Positions 1-8,870 of a DNA stretch of 64,000 nucleotides are shown here, in pieces. Under the pieces are notes generated by a model. That model was not told the origin of the DNA and did not search any database. It saw only the letters and a program-made list of their open reading frames with translations. Both the position numbers and the translations under genes were made by a program. The stretch is from the NCBI GenBank assembly GCA_964487255.1, contig CAZAQV010000023.1, positions 38,252-102,251 on the forward strand, read 5' to 3'. Each line of letters begins with the position of its first letter. The stretch's first letter is position 1. The stretch comes from CAZAQV01 sp964487255. Its GTDB lineage: Bacteria > Myxococcota_A > Polyangia > Polyangiales > CAZAQV01.

Positions 1-97
1 CTACTCAGCGGGCTATGGTTCGTCGCCTTTCGTCGCCTTTCGTCGAAGCTACTCAGGCATTCCGGCAACTTGGACCTACGGTGCATGGCACGCAATG
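1..97. repeat. Dispersed repeat D, copy 1
   Basis: About 95 bases that recur at 13353-13440 with only a few differences (CTACTCAG..GGCTATGG to GGTGCATGGCAC). This copy carries an internal duplication of the 11-mer TCGTCGCCTTT. The end of the unit contains GTGCATGGCAC, a GTGC/GCAC stem that also occurs in reverse at repeat C. The function is not known; it looks like part of the REP-type repeat population of this genome. Confidence 0.7.
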
Positions 98-112
98 TAA
101 CGAGCCACGGAC

Positions 113-916
113 TTAGTGCCGTGAGCTAAGCACGTCAGTCATACGGGCGGGGTGGTCTGTGACGAGACCGTCGACCCCGAGATCGAGTAGCCTGGTCATC
201 TCGTCGGGCTCGTTGATAGTCCAGACGTGGACCTGCACGCCGTGGCGGTGGGCGTGTTCGACCAGCGCAGGCGTGACGAGCGGCTGGCCAGCAAAGTAGG
301 GCGGGATCTGTAGCGCCATCGGGCCCGGTGGCGGCGGGTCGCCGGTGACCATCGAGCGCACGAAACCGGCGACGTCGCCCTGGCTGGCACCCAGGGCGGG
401 CTCCAAGCCGAGTGAGGCGACGTGGGTCCGCAATCGATGCATCACGGCATCGTCGCCCGAAGTGAGCAGCGTGTGATCGAGGCGGCCTGCATCGCAGACC
501 ACGGCTACGGTGTGTTCGACCAAACCTGGTAAATCCTCCTTGAGTTCGAGGTTCAGCCGCGCGAAGGGAAGGGCGTCGAAGACCTCCTGGAGGGTGGGAA
601 TGCAATGCCCGCGGCCGCGTTCTGGATGTGTTCGTCCGCCGTCGCGCGAAAAACGGTACCCGGCGTCGAGGCGCTGGAGGTCGGCGAGATCGAACTCGGC
701 GACGCGACCCGTACCGTCGCTCACGCGCGCAACGTCGTCGTCGTGAATCAGGACCGGCACGCCGTCGCGGGTGAGGTGGACGTCCGACTCGAGGATCACG
801 GCACCCTCGGCCAGGCCCCTCGCGAAGGAGGCCAGTGTGTTTTCGGGTGCCTCTCCGGCGGCACCCCGGTGACCGATCACCAGCGGGGTTGGAAGGTCGA
901 AGAACGGATGCGGCAC
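113..916 (-). CDS. ugpQ: Glycerophosphodiester phosphodiesterase (GDPD/UgpQ-like)
   Basis: A 267-residue cytosolic-type GDPD that would hydrolyse glycerophosphodiesters to glycerol-3-phosphate and an alcohol. The family signature is complete: IGHRGA near residue 14 (catalytic His), PENTLASF with the metal Glu, ESDVHLTRDGVPVLIHDD (metal Glu/Asp and second catalytic His, about residues 43-60), LNLELKE near 121, and the C-terminal VHVWTINE and DGLVTDHP blocks. Length matches bacterial UgpQ (about 250 residues). There is no signal peptide, so it is cytoplasmic. The start is GTG at 916; no closer ATG keeps the HRG block. It is monocistronic, with repeats on both sides. The family call is firm; the exact substrate is not. 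Confidence 0.93.
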   Translation of the reverse strand: MPHPFFDLPTPLVIGHRGAAGEAPENTLASFARGLAEGAVILESDVHLTRDGVPVLIHDDDVARVSDGTGRVAEFDLADLQRLDAGYRFSRDGGRTHPERGRGHCIPTLQEVFDALPFARLNLELKEDLPGLVEHTVAVVCDAGRLDHTLLTSGDDAVMHRLRTHVASLGLEPALGASQGDVAGFVRSMVTGDPPPPGPMALQIPPYFAGQPLVTPALVEHAHRHGVQVHVWTINEPDEMTRLLDLGVDGLVTDHPARMTDVLSSRH

Positions 917-962
917 TCGACTACGGTAGCAGGACTTTGGGGACGATCTTCGTCAGGTGTGT

Positions 963-1178
963 TCAGGGCTCGTTGTGTGCGGGTGGGGTGAGGTCGGGCC
1001 AGGCGTTTTTGCGTGTGGCGTAGGCCCAAGCGAAGGCGAGTGCGAGCGCGAGCACGGCCCCGATGACGAGCACGGCAAGCCACCGCTCCGTGCGTCCAGA
1101 GGTTGGCAGAGAAACGGCGTCTTCGTTCTCATCAGTGCGAGGCGGTTCGCGAATGTCGGAGTCCCTCACGCTGCTCAT
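963..1178 (-). CDS. 71-residue single-pass membrane protein, dispersed family copy 1
   Basis: A short ORF starting MSSVRDSDIREPP, with a hydrophilic N-terminal half, one transmembrane segment (WLAVLVIGAVLALALAFAW, about residues 33-51) and a short Pro-rich tail ending PPAHNEP. A second intact copy lies at 16976-17191 and truncated copies at 13787-13912 and 30735-30838. All are associated with GGGGACG-type repeat sequence on the side of the stop codon. Intact copies differ at 11 of 216 bases, and 6 of the 9 changed codons alter the residue, so there is little sign of purifying selection. It may be repeat cargo rather than a conserved gene. I do not recognise the family. Confidence 0.5.
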   Translation of the reverse strand: MSSVRDSDIREPPRTDENEDAVSLPTSGRTERWLAVLVIGAVLALALAFAWAYATRKNAWPDLTPPAHNEP

Positions 1179-1212
1179 TCTATCCACTTGCCGACCGAGC
1201 GCCATGCACTTG

Positions 1213-1298
1213 GGGGGCACGGTGTTCTTCATTTCGTCATTTTGACGGATGGTGCTGTTGGCAAACCTTTCGATGCGAACAGAAGAGGATCGTCCCCC
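1213..1298. repeat. REP-type palindromic unit (family B), copy 1
   Basis: Left arm GTTCTTCATTTCGTCATTTTG, centre GACGGATGG..GCTGTTGGCAAACC, right arm AGAAGAGGATCGTCCCC. The right arm is roughly the reverse complement of the left, so the unit can fold into a long imperfect hairpin. Other copies are at 14623-14716, 18507-18544 (fragment), 19446-19602 (expanded), 20341-20434 and 30561-30591 (fragment). The arms resemble the 30-mer of family A, so A and B are probably one REP family mobilised by a RAYT transposase. Confidence 0.75.
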
Positions 1299-1589
1299 AA
1301 CCACTTTAAGTCCCACTTTGGCGGGACACGACGGAACAGCACGAGCTCTACCTCCGGTTCCTCGCAGCTTCGGGTCGCAAGCCGCGATGCACAGATAGCG
1401 CGTAGCGCGTAACAATCCTTCCGGGGGACTGTGTTTCGGGAGCCCCGAAGCGAATGTCCGCGTGATAAATCGGCGGCGAATTGGCGTCTGCCGGCGGCGT
1501 GTATCTGGCGTTTAGTTCTTGGCGATGGTGGAATCGCCTGTGTTTGCGCCTGCAAGGGCCGGGCACGGGCTTTGCTCATCAATCGCGGG

Positions 1590-2390
1590 TGACGCTAGCC
1601 CGCAGAACTCTCGAATACGAAACTGTGCTCATAACGCGACGTTGCATTGGCCGACAGTTTTTCCTGCGGCCCGATAGAAACGCAAACCAAATCTTTCTCT
1701 ATTGCCTCGCGCTCGCTGCAAAAAGGAATGGCGTCATCGTCCACGCTGTCACGGTGATGAGCAACCACTATCACGTGGTACTGACCGACCCCTTGGGTAA
1801 GCGGTCTGACCTTGTCGAAAAAATGAATGCCGATATCGCAAAAGCGATTCAAGCATGGTGAAGTTTCACCAGGTCAGGACCACACCGCTGCTTATCTGAG
1901 AACTCCGCTGCTTATCTGAGGCTCTTTGCAGCGCCAAGATGCGCACCGTGTTGTCCGGTGAACCGAGCGGTCGACGCAGGCGTGCGTCTTGCGTGCGCAT
2001 TCATGTGGCGCAAAGGTCGTCCGCGGCTTCAAATGCTTCGTTGAGTGCATCTTCATCGGCACGCAGGTGACGTTTCAGATGCGATATCTCCCGCAAGCGA
2101 GCGTTTTAGAGAACGACAATCACGAGTCCCCCGGAAGGATTGCCAGGAAGGATTGCCAGTACTACTGCCGTAAGGACAACCCAACTTGGCCGCCAAAGGT
2201 GACGTTGCAGCTCACGGTGCCACCTGAGCACGAGCCTGATGATTTTCGAAGCGCTTTGCGAGCTGAAGTGCGCGCTCGGCAAAACACGGCCCGCGAAAAC
2301 GAAAGGGCACGGTCAGCCTCATGCCAAGCCCCGGGACCGCTCTACGATGCTCCCAACCACCAATTGCAGCCACCTCTCATCCGCTAACCC
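1590..2390 (+). pseudogene. Decayed REP-associated tyrosine transposase (RAYT, Y1_Tnp)
   Basis: The 5' part (about 1610-1861) translates to a clear RAYT N-terminus: LITRRCIGRQFFLRPDRN, FLYCLALAAKR, then VMSNHYHVVLTDPLG, whose HYH is the HUH metal-binding motif of Y1 transposases. The frame stops at 1861 after AKAIQAW, well before the catalytic Tyr region. A second piece in another ORF (about 2150-2290, NPTWPPKVTLQLTVPPE followed by an Arg/Ala-rich helix) resembles the C-terminal region of the same family. The gene is therefore broken by at least one stop or frameshift and by an internal deletion. Family REPs lie nearby (1213-1298). No intact RAYT is present, so the repeats here are either mobilised in trans or fossil. 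Confidence 0.7.
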
Positions 2391-2561
2391 GGGAAGGATC
2401 TCCTCCTCATGAAAATCAAGTCTGCGGCCAAGAAGATGTCCGCACCCTGGAAAGAATTGCTTAGTGGCGAATCGGCAGTGGCGAATCGGTAACCTCGTCG
2501 GCCAATTGCGAATAGGATTGAACACTACGGAGCGTTGGCTTAGAATTCTGCCGGGCGACTC

Positions 2562-4475
2562 GTGTTTGGTGGTGGTGTGAAGAAGAAGAAGAGGACCTCT
2601 TCGAGCTACGTCGCGAGTTCAAGTCGTTTTCAGGTTCTCGTGAAATGGGCCAAGGGCGGCATGGCTGAGGTCTTTCTCGCGCGACATCTTGGCAGTGGCG
2701 GCTTTGACAAGCTCGTCGCACTCAAGGTCCTTGGCCAGGAATTTGCCGAGGATCCCGACTTCCACCGCATGTTTTTGCAGGAAGTAAAGGTAGCATCTCT
2801 ACTCAACCATCCCAATATCGTCCAGACCATCGGCTCGGGGGAACTGGGTGGACGTCCCTATATGGTGATGGAGTTTGTTGAGGGTGAGGTGCTCTCGCGC
2901 TTCGCAGGTACAATCCTTAAGAAGGAGGGTACCTTTCCGGTTCCGTTGGCGTTGTGGATAGCGAAGCAGGTGGCTGATGCGCTTCACTATGCACACACGT
3001 TCAAAGACTTTTCCGGAACTCCACTTCACTTCGTTCATCGTGACGTAACCCCTTCAAATATCGCGATCACCCGAGATGGACGGGTGAAGCTTCTCGACTT
3101 CGGCATCGCGAAGTACGCAACACAGGCTCACGTTACAAAGGTAGGCACAATCAAAGGAAAGCTACGGTATCTAGCACCCGAGCAAACCCAGACTGGACCG
3201 GTTGACCACCGCGCCGACATTTACGCTCTTGGCGTCACACTCTGGCAACTCTTGACAGGAAAAAAAAGGTTCCAGGAGAGCAACGAAGCACAGATAATTA
3301 CACGCATTGTCAATGACGATATGTCTCCGCCGTCGGCGTGTGGGGCTTCGTGTAATAGTGAACTGGATCGGATCGTCTTGCGGGCGGTCGAGCGAGATCC
3401 GGCCAGACGTTTTCAAACGGCTCAGGAATTTGCACATGAACTGGATGCTTATCTCAAAGCACACGCACCGGGCTACGATGCACCAGAGATCATTCGTAAC
3501 CTAAATGGGCGCTTTTTTCACGCTCGATGGGAACGGATTCGCGAGATACTTTCAAATCCGGACCGCGCGATTGAAGTTGGTGATGGTGATAGCTTACCAC
3601 CAATGCAAACGTCGCCGCTCAAAGGTTTTCTAAGTGCGTCGACCAGCCGATCATCGCTGCTCGGAGATGAAGGAACAAGTGAACACTTCGGTGAAGAAAC
3701 CGCACGCTCGACTCAAGACAAAAAACGTCTGGTGTTGTTACTCATTGGAGCCTCGATTCTTGTGGTAGGGCTTGGTGTGGGGTTTGGAACCTGGGTGGGA
3801 GACTCAAACGAAACGTCGACAGAACCGGCAACCAACGAGCTTGAAGGGGCTTTGTCGACCCAAACGGAAGTCGCCAGTTCGTTCGGGACGCTAGACGTGC
3901 AAACGACCCCGGCGGGTGCGTCGGTCGTACTCGATGGAAAACCTTTTGCTGCACGCACACCCGTCGTTCTTCCGCAAATCAGCAGAGACATCTCCCATGA
4001 GCTGAAGTTGACCCTGAAAGGACACGTCCCGATCCACGAAACGATCGAATTCGGAGAGAAGGAAAAAGTGACCATTTCGCGGCAGTTTGATCCAGCAACC
4101 GGCATGCTGCGTGTTCGATGTGATGGCCAAGCTTGCAATGTTCGGGTTGACGGACGAGACATCGGACAAACTCCGATCGATGGGTATGAGATCCCCTCCT
4201 CCCACCCGGTTCAAGTTGAGCTACGCCAAGATGATAGGCTTGTTCACGAGCAAAGGCTTGTGGGCCGCCCTGGCCATGAGAGTCAGATCAGCTTCGGTGC
4301 TCCCAAGCTCTACAAGCCTCGTAAGCGCCGTAGGCCCAAGCAAAGTGAACCTCCGACGGGCACTGCTAGGCTGCCCTCTTCCAATGAAAAGCCGAACGAG
4401 GCGGACGACGCGAAAGGAAGCGACGGCTCCGATAGCGACTTCGACTCCAACCCTTATCTCAGGAGCAGTAAGTGA
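2562..4475 (+). CDS. Membrane Ser/Thr protein kinase with C-terminal PEGA domain
   Basis: A 637-residue PknB-type kinase. The kinase domain (about residues 22-300) has the Lys of VALKVL (K55), helix-C Glu (E74), HRD (159-161) with N166, DFG (179-181) and APE (206-208), so it should be active. A low-complexity juxtamembrane segment precedes one transmembrane helix (about 390-412). Outside lies a PEGA domain (about 442-510) and a second PEGA-like segment. The C-terminus is Lys/Arg- then Asp/Ser-rich. The start is GTG at 2562; GTG at 2577, behind a GGTGGTG stretch, is an alternative. It heads a three-gene unit, and the GTG of the next gene overlaps its stop. Expected role: sensing the cell envelope and phosphorylating cytoplasmic targets; the signal is unknown. 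Confidence 0.93.
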   Translation: MFGGGVKKKKRTSSSYVASSSRFQVLVKWAKGGMAEVFLARHLGSGGFDKLVALKVLGQEFAEDPDFHRMFLQEVKVASLLNHPNIVQTIGSGELGGRPYMVMEFVEGEVLSRFAGTILKKEGTFPVPLALWIAKQVADALHYAHTFKDFSGTPLHFVHRDVTPSNIAITRDGRVKLLDFGIAKYATQAHVTKVGTIKGKLRYLAPEQTQTGPVDHRADIYALGVTLWQLLTGKKRFQESNEAQIITRIVNDDMSPPSACGASCNSELDRIVLRAVERDPARRFQTAQEFAHELDAYLKAHAPGYDAPEIIRNLNGRFFHARWERIREILSNPDRAIEVGDGDSLPPMQTSPLKGFLSASTSRSSLLGDEGTSEHFGEETARSTQDKKRLVLLLIGASILVVGLGVGFGTWVGDSNETSTEPATNELEGALSTQTEVASSFGTLDVQTTPAGASVVLDGKPFAARTPVVLPQISRDISHELKLTLKGHVPIHETIEFGEKEKVTISRQFDPATGMLRVRCDGQACNVRVDGRDIGQTPIDGYEIPSSHPVQVELRQDDRLVHEQRLVGRPGHESQISFGAPKLYKPRKRRRPKQSEPPTGTARLPSSNEKPNEADDAKGSDGSDSDFDSNPYLRSSK

Positions 4476-5521
4476 AAGAATATCTTTCTTGCCTAGTCGT
4501 AACGCTTGCAGCAGCCGTAATCGTCTGTACCTCCCCGGTAAGTGCCCAGGACGATCAGGATGTCACAGCAGCTGCCAACGCGTTTCGACGTGCTCAGGCA
4601 GCGCAGTTGCGAGAAGACCACGAGCAAGCCGCCGTGTTCTATGAGCTAGCATACGATTTTGCCCCTAGCATTGAAGCCCTTCGAAGCGCCATGCGCGAAC
4701 GTCGGAAGGCGGGCCATGATGCGATAGCGGCCTCGCACGCACTCACGATACTCAGCGAATACCCCAACGGGGGCAAAACCACGACCAACGCCCAGAAATT
4801 GGTAGACGAACTGAGTCCAAGCTTGATTCGCGTCTCGGTCGACTGTTCGCCCTCGCCATGTGTGCTCACGATCGATGATAAAGCCGCTGCAGACACGCCG
4901 CGACAAACGCACGAGTTTTTTGTGACTTCGGGTACTCACCAAGTGGCAGCTGTTGCAGACGGCCAAGCGACAGATCCGCGCAGGGTTGTGGGCGGCGGCG
5001 GCGATCGACGACAGCTGAGTTTCGATACTTCCCCTGTCGAAGCTCAAGTTGTGAAGGGTCGCGACGCAAGTTCGCAACAGCTAGACGGGGCAGGCCATCT
5101 CGCGGAAGAGTCAGGGACGACAAGGCCTCTCAACAATGAACGAGCTGCCAAACAAGCCGAAGGGCTTTCACCGATCGTGTTTTACGTCAGTCTAGGCCTT
5201 ACAATCCTGGCAGGCGGCGGGACGTTGTGGTCTGCGCTCGACACAAATCATCGACACGACGAGTACTTGGCACTACAAGCAGCGGGTGCTCCAGAGGCTG
5301 AGGTGACGGCGGCCTACGAAGAGGGGCTGGACTTGGAACTTCGGACTAACCTGCTTTTGGCAGGCACCGGCGCATTTGCGGTTACGTCCGTCATCTTGGG
5401 ACTGCTCACCGATTGGAATGGCGACGATGACGGATCTGATGAGCTTTCGCGAAACTCACCGAAGCTTCAGCTAAACGCAGACCCGACGACACTCAAGGTG
5501 GATCTAGGAGTGAGGTTTTGA
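4472..5521 (+). CDS. Secreted or periplasmic TPR-like protein with C-terminal membrane helices
   Basis: 349 residues. A signal peptide ends near VSAQDDQ, followed by a helical TPR-like block (AFRRAQAAQLREDHEQAAVF, about 35-110), then a PEGA-like beta segment with a Cys pair (VDCSPSPCVLTIDDK). Two hydrophobic helices near residues 230-250 and 290-315 flank a charged stretch. This architecture, cargo TPR plus PEGA-like domain, is common directly downstream of PEGA kinases in myxobacteria. The GTG start overlaps the kinase stop by four bases (GTGA), implying translational coupling. No catalytic motif was seen; a partner or sensor role with the kinase is inferred from context only. Confidence 0.75.
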   Translation: MKEYLSCLVVTLAAAVIVCTSPVSAQDDQDVTAAANAFRRAQAAQLREDHEQAAVFYELAYDFAPSIEALRSAMRERRKAGHDAIAASHALTILSEYPNGGKTTTNAQKLVDELSPSLIRVSVDCSPSPCVLTIDDKAAADTPRQTHEFFVTSGTHQVAAVADGQATDPRRVVGGGGDRRQLSFDTSPVEAQVVKGRDASSQQLDGAGHLAEESGTTRPLNNERAAKQAEGLSPIVFYVSLGLTILAGGGTLWSALDTNHRHDEYLALQAAGAPEAEVTAAYEEGLDLELRTNLLLAGTGAFAVTSVILGLLTDWNGDDDGSDELSRNSPKLQLNADPTTLKVDLGVRF

Positions 5522-6537
5522 TGCGATCGAGTTTAGCTTTCGAAAGTCACGCCCAATCTATTCTTGCGCTGGCGTTTTGCCTATCGAGCTGTTCGATATA
5601 CGACCCACCGGAAGAGGCAGGTCACCATGGAACCTTATATCTGGAACTTGAAGACACCTGCAATCCGATGGCGGAACCCTATTTGCCAATCGATGACCAC
5701 GTGTTGGTGGAGCTACATGGCCTTGAGAGCGATGTCGGGGCGGTGCCCAGTTGTGGTGTAACGGGCTTGGACGGACCCGATGGCTTCGTGAAGCTTCACA
5801 TGGGCGCTGGCGAACGGTGGCACCTGGTGGCGGAGCCTGGGCCTGAGGCCGATGTGGCGATGTACCTGTTCGAAGGGACCTGTGATCCTCGAGCTGCAGA
5901 CTGCCGCCTCATTGCAGACCGATGCCCGGCGGGAGTGGAAGAGGAGATGACACTAACGTTCCCGGTGGCTCGCACACTGTTTCTTGGCTTCGACACCCAC
6001 GGATCAGACGCAGAGATCGAAGCAGAAATCTTCCGCACCCGTTGCGGTGACGGAACACACGAACACGGTGAAGTATGCGATGATGGAAATCTTTTCGATG
6101 CCGATGGTTGTGATTCCAAGTGCCGGATAGAACTAGCTGAAACGCGCAACGCGGAAAAAGAACCCAACGATGTGCACGGCGAAGCCAATGTAATTTACCC
6201 TGTAAATGGCCTCAGTCTGGATGTATCTGGCGAAGTCGGTGGGCTCTGTGATCAAGATCATTTCGCGATTGCTCTAGAGGTAGGCGAAGAGCTTAGCGTG
6301 GAGATGCTCGCCGCCGACGGAAGCGCGTGCCCTTCTGGCAATCCAGACATGCGGCTGATGGTTATGGACACGGCGCGTGGTGTCCCCGTCGCGCAACAAG
6401 CAGGAAGCTGTCCAACCCTTACCACCACCGTCACGTCCGACGGAGAGTACCATATCATGCTGATTGCAGCAGAGACTGGGAAAGGGGTTGCACGCGTGCC
6501 CTACACCCTTCGCATGCGCGTTTCTTCGCCGATTTAG
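5521..6537 (+). CDS. Surface lipoprotein with DUF4215 Cys-rich repeat and PPC domain
   Basis: 338 residues from the ATG at 5521, whose A is the last base of the upstream stop (TGATG); a TTG one codon earlier is also possible. The signal peptide ends in a lipobox (AFCLSSC). The middle holds one DUF4215/Myxococcus Cys-rich repeat (CGDGTHEHGEVCDDGN then DADGCDSKC, about residues 177-206). Next comes a PPC-type beta domain starting NAEKEPNDVHGEAN with DQDHF (about 210-335). It is the last gene of the kinase operon, so kinase, periplasmic protein and lipoprotein are probably made together. Function unknown; an exported adhesin-like or sensor lipoprotein is plausible. Confidence 0.85.
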   Translation: MRSSLAFESHAQSILALAFCLSSCSIYDPPEEAGHHGTLYLELEDTCNPMAEPYLPIDDHVLVELHGLESDVGAVPSCGVTGLDGPDGFVKLHMGAGERWHLVAEPGPEADVAMYLFEGTCDPRAADCRLIADRCPAGVEEEMTLTFPVARTLFLGFDTHGSDAEIEAEIFRTRCGDGTHEHGEVCDDGNLFDADGCDSKCRIELAETRNAEKEPNDVHGEANVIYPVNGLSLDVSGEVGGLCDQDHFAIALEVGEELSVEMLAADGSACPSGNPDMRLMVMDTARGVPVAQQAGSCPTLTTTVTSDGEYHIMLIAAETGKGVARVPYTLRMRVSSPI

Positions 6538-6539
6538 GA

Positions 6540-7260
6540 TTTTAGCGCCGGGTCCGGGAGGGTTAGAGGTGCGCGAAAGCGTAGGACACCTGAAGTGGGA
6601 AAATCGGGCGAGCTGGGTGTAGGAGCCAGCTGATGGAAACGGCGCGGGAGGTCGTCAGGGGTAGCGAGGCGGAAGGCGCGGCCCAAAGAGGGACTTTTTG
6701 TGCAGCGACAGCGAACTTTTGAGCCCTTGATGGTGTTTGGAGCGTTAGGTGTGCGTCCCCGGAGTCTTTTTTTGAGTCCAGGGGTTTATGCGAAGCGAAG
6801 CGCGAGCTGAGGTCGGTTGCCGCTTCTTTTTGTTTGCCTGACCCAGGAACAACTTGCGAGCGCAAGGAACTGTGAGCACTGAGCACACCGAAAAAGCGCA
6901 AGAGGTGAAACCTTGGTGGCGGCACGAGCGCAGGCTTCATGGGGCTGTGATGAGGCCAGTGAGACCGAGAACCGATGTGCTATCTGCACAGCGTGTTCGA
7001 ATCGAACGTTAGCCGAAGAACCATAAATAGAGCGACAGAGGCGAAGCCGCGCGTCTTTATCCTCTGGGCGGATAAGCCGGTCGGCAAGCCCGTTCACCCG
7101 CTCCGCGCTGCTCAGGAACACGCGACTCGGCGTTGTTCCTTCTCGCGCTAGCATACCTAGCGCTTCGGCGTCTCGCCTTAATTCACGCGCCCCTGCTTTC
7201 CGCGTTCATCGTCGGCTCTTCGGCTCTTCGAGGACTTGCGGCGCGGGAGGCCTAGGGGAG
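6540..7260. other. Non-coding or degenerate stretch with a possible dispersed element
   Basis: No convincing gene. Two overlapping minus-strand reading frames (6563-6940 and 6786-7154) are open but match nothing I recognise. The segment GCGTAGGACACCTGAAG at 6578-6594 recurs with few changes at 19405-19421, next to another repeat, so this stretch may be a copy of a dispersed element. A GTTCGAATC that resembles a tRNA T-loop (near 6990) lacks a pairing stem. Confidence 0.35.
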
Positions 7261-7265
7261 ATTTT

Positions 7266-7376
7266 CCAATTCGGGACAATTTATTCGAATTCTAGGTTTA
7301 TAGAGAGATAATTACGAATCGGGAAAATATTGGGGTAAAATGGTGCTTCGTGGAGAAAATTCCAGATCGGGAAAAA
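7266..7376. promoter_or_regulatory. Three phased repeats at the hipBA promoter (candidate HipB operators)
   Basis: The motif (A/G)AT(T)CGGGA occurs three times: CCAATTCGGGAC (7266-7277), CGAATCGGGAAAA (7315-7327) and CCAGATCGGGAAAA (7362-7375). The CGGGA cores start at 7272, 7320 and 7368, exactly 48 bases apart each time, in an AT-rich stretch. The third copy lies inside the longest hipB frame but just before the alternative GTG start at 7377. HipB proteins autorepress through several operator sites, so these are candidate HipB sites. Confidence 0.55.
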
Positions 7377-7619
7377 GTGGCTCAGGTTCGGTCGCCAGCC
7401 GAGCTTGGGGCGTTGTTTCGGGCTGAACGGAAACGACGAAGGCTGACGCTCGCACAGCTGAGCGAAGCGAGCGGCTTGAGTATGCGCTTTCTCTCCGAGT
7501 TCGAGCGAGGCAAAGACAACGCGTCCGTCGGCCGAGTGATGCATGCACTCGCCTGTCTGGGCCTGGATGTGCTGGTCGTCGGGCGAGCCGTCGCGCACAA
7601 GATCGGAACCAACCCGTGA
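7350..7619 (+). CDS. hipB: HipB-type antitoxin, XRE-family HTH regulator
   Basis: 89 residues. A complete XRE helix-turn-helix runs from about residue 19 to 72 (LGALFRAERKRRRLTLAQLS, then ASGLSMRFLSEFERGKDNAS). The overlap with the hipA-like gene (GTGA) and its length match HipB antitoxins, which bind HipA and repress the operon. The longest frame starts at GTG 7350; GTG 7377 (VAQVRSPAEL) keeps the whole HTH domain and would place the third operator-like repeat upstream of the gene. There is no tail long enough for a separate domain. The call rests on domain and neighbour together. Confidence 0.85.
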   Translation: MEKIPDREKVAQVRSPAELGALFRAERKRRRLTLAQLSEASGLSMRFLSEFERGKDNASVGRVMHALACLGLDVLVVGRAVAHKIGTNP

Positions 7620-8860
7620 GGGAAGCCGCTGTTTGGCACAACACCGAGCGTGTTGGGACGCTTCGTGAAGTCGAAGCGCAGCGCCTCCTGTTTCGCTACG
7701 AACCCGCATGGGCTCAGCAGCGTTTTCCCATCTCCTTCTCACTCACGCTGTCAACCGTCGAGCAAGACGCGAGCGCGTACTTTGAAGGACTGCTACCCGA
7801 AGGTCGCGCGCGAACGCGCATCACACGCCAACTCAAGCTCGCCGAGAGCGACGACATGGGCTTGCTTCTCGCCATTGGTCGAGACTGCGCTGGCGCGTTG
7901 AGCATCTTGCCCATCGATGAGCAGCCCGACCACGACGATAGCCACGCGGTCGAGATCGCGAGTGATGACTTTGCGAACTTCGTGGAAACTCGGGGCACGG
8001 TCGTATCCGCTGTGGGCGAGCGACGTCGTTTCTCCTTGGCGGGAGCGCAGGACAAGTTGGCTGTGATTGTCGAGGCTTCGCGAATGCTGCAACCCACGGC
8101 GAGGTTTCCGTCGACCCACATCGTCAAGTTCGAGACGCTTTCGTGGGTTTGCTTTGCCGCATACGCGGGCAACCAGCTCGCAAACCGACTTGGCTTGCAG
8201 GTCTGCGAAACAAAGTATGTGCAGCAGCGTTCTTTGCCGTATCTACTCGTCAAACGCTACGACCGCGCGACTCAAGCAAGCGGCAACGTACGACTCCATC
8301 AAGAAGATATCGCGCAGGCGATGGGCTATCGAAGCGATGCCAAGTACGAGCACGACGGAGGTCCATCCCTTCCGCAAATTGCGGACTTTGTTCGCGCGCA
8401 CGTGCAAGACCCGGTCACGGATATTGTTCGCTTGCGAGATTGGCAGATTTTCAACTACCTGATCGGTAACTCCGACGCCCACGCGAAGAATCTAGCGATT
8501 CTCTACCCGGGTGGAGAAAGCGTACCGGTGCTCGCGCCCTTCTACGATCTCGTCTGCATCGAGTTTCACAATCGCATCGGGGTTGCGAACTTCGACCGAA
8601 GCATGGCGCTATTCGTCGGAACGCGCTCGGAGCCCGAAGAAATTCGGCGCAAAGATTGGCAGGACCTTGCCGACGGCATGCGTGTTTCACCCGCCGCGCT
8701 GCTCAAGAAGATGGCCGACTTCGCCGAGCGACTCCCCCAAGAAGCGACCTTCGTGCGTCGCGAGTTTGCTGCGCAGTACGGCGACAACCAAGTCTACGAC
8801 CGGTGGCTTGAAACCATTCGTGATCGCTGCCATTGGGTTCGCCACAATGTCCTCAAGTGA
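7616..8860 (+). CDS. hipA: HipA-type serine/threonine kinase toxin
   Basis: 414 residues, normal HipA length. The N-terminal HipA-coupling domain (about 1-110, with YFEGLLPEGRARTRI) is followed by the kinase core: FSLAGAQDKLAVI (P-loop-like segment with the ATP Lys), FPSTHIVKFE, LLVKRYDR, HQEDIAQAMG, IGNSDAHAKNLAI (catalytic loop with the Asp) and PFYDLV (DFG-equivalent). All the key motifs are present, so the protein should be active. HipA kinases in other species phosphorylate aminoacyl-tRNA synthetases such as GltX and slow growth; the target here is unknown. Start GTG 7616 overlaps hipB by four bases. A REP-type repeat follows the stop at 8871. Confidence 0.93.
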   Translation: MREAAVWHNTERVGTLREVEAQRLLFRYEPAWAQQRFPISFSLTLSTVEQDASAYFEGLLPEGRARTRITRQLKLAESDDMGLLLAIGRDCAGALSILPIDEQPDHDDSHAVEIASDDFANFVETRGTVVSAVGERRRFSLAGAQDKLAVIVEASRMLQPTARFPSTHIVKFETLSWVCFAAYAGNQLANRLGLQVCETKYVQQRSLPYLLVKRYDRATQASGNVRLHQEDIAQAMGYRSDAKYEHDGGPSLPQIADFVRAHVQDPVTDIVRLRDWQIFNYLIGNSDAHAKNLAILYPGGESVPVLAPFYDLVCIEFHNRIGVANFDRSMALFVGTRSEPEEIRRKDWQDLADGMRVSPAALLKKMADFAERLPQEATFVRREFAAQYGDNQVYDRWLETIRDRCHWVRHNVLK

Positions 8861-8870
8861 GAAACTTGAG

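Noticed and set aside
6960..7020. tRNA-like GTTCGAATC segment
   Set aside because: The bases on either side (GCGTG and CGAAC) do not pair as a T stem, and no acceptor or anticodon arm was found.
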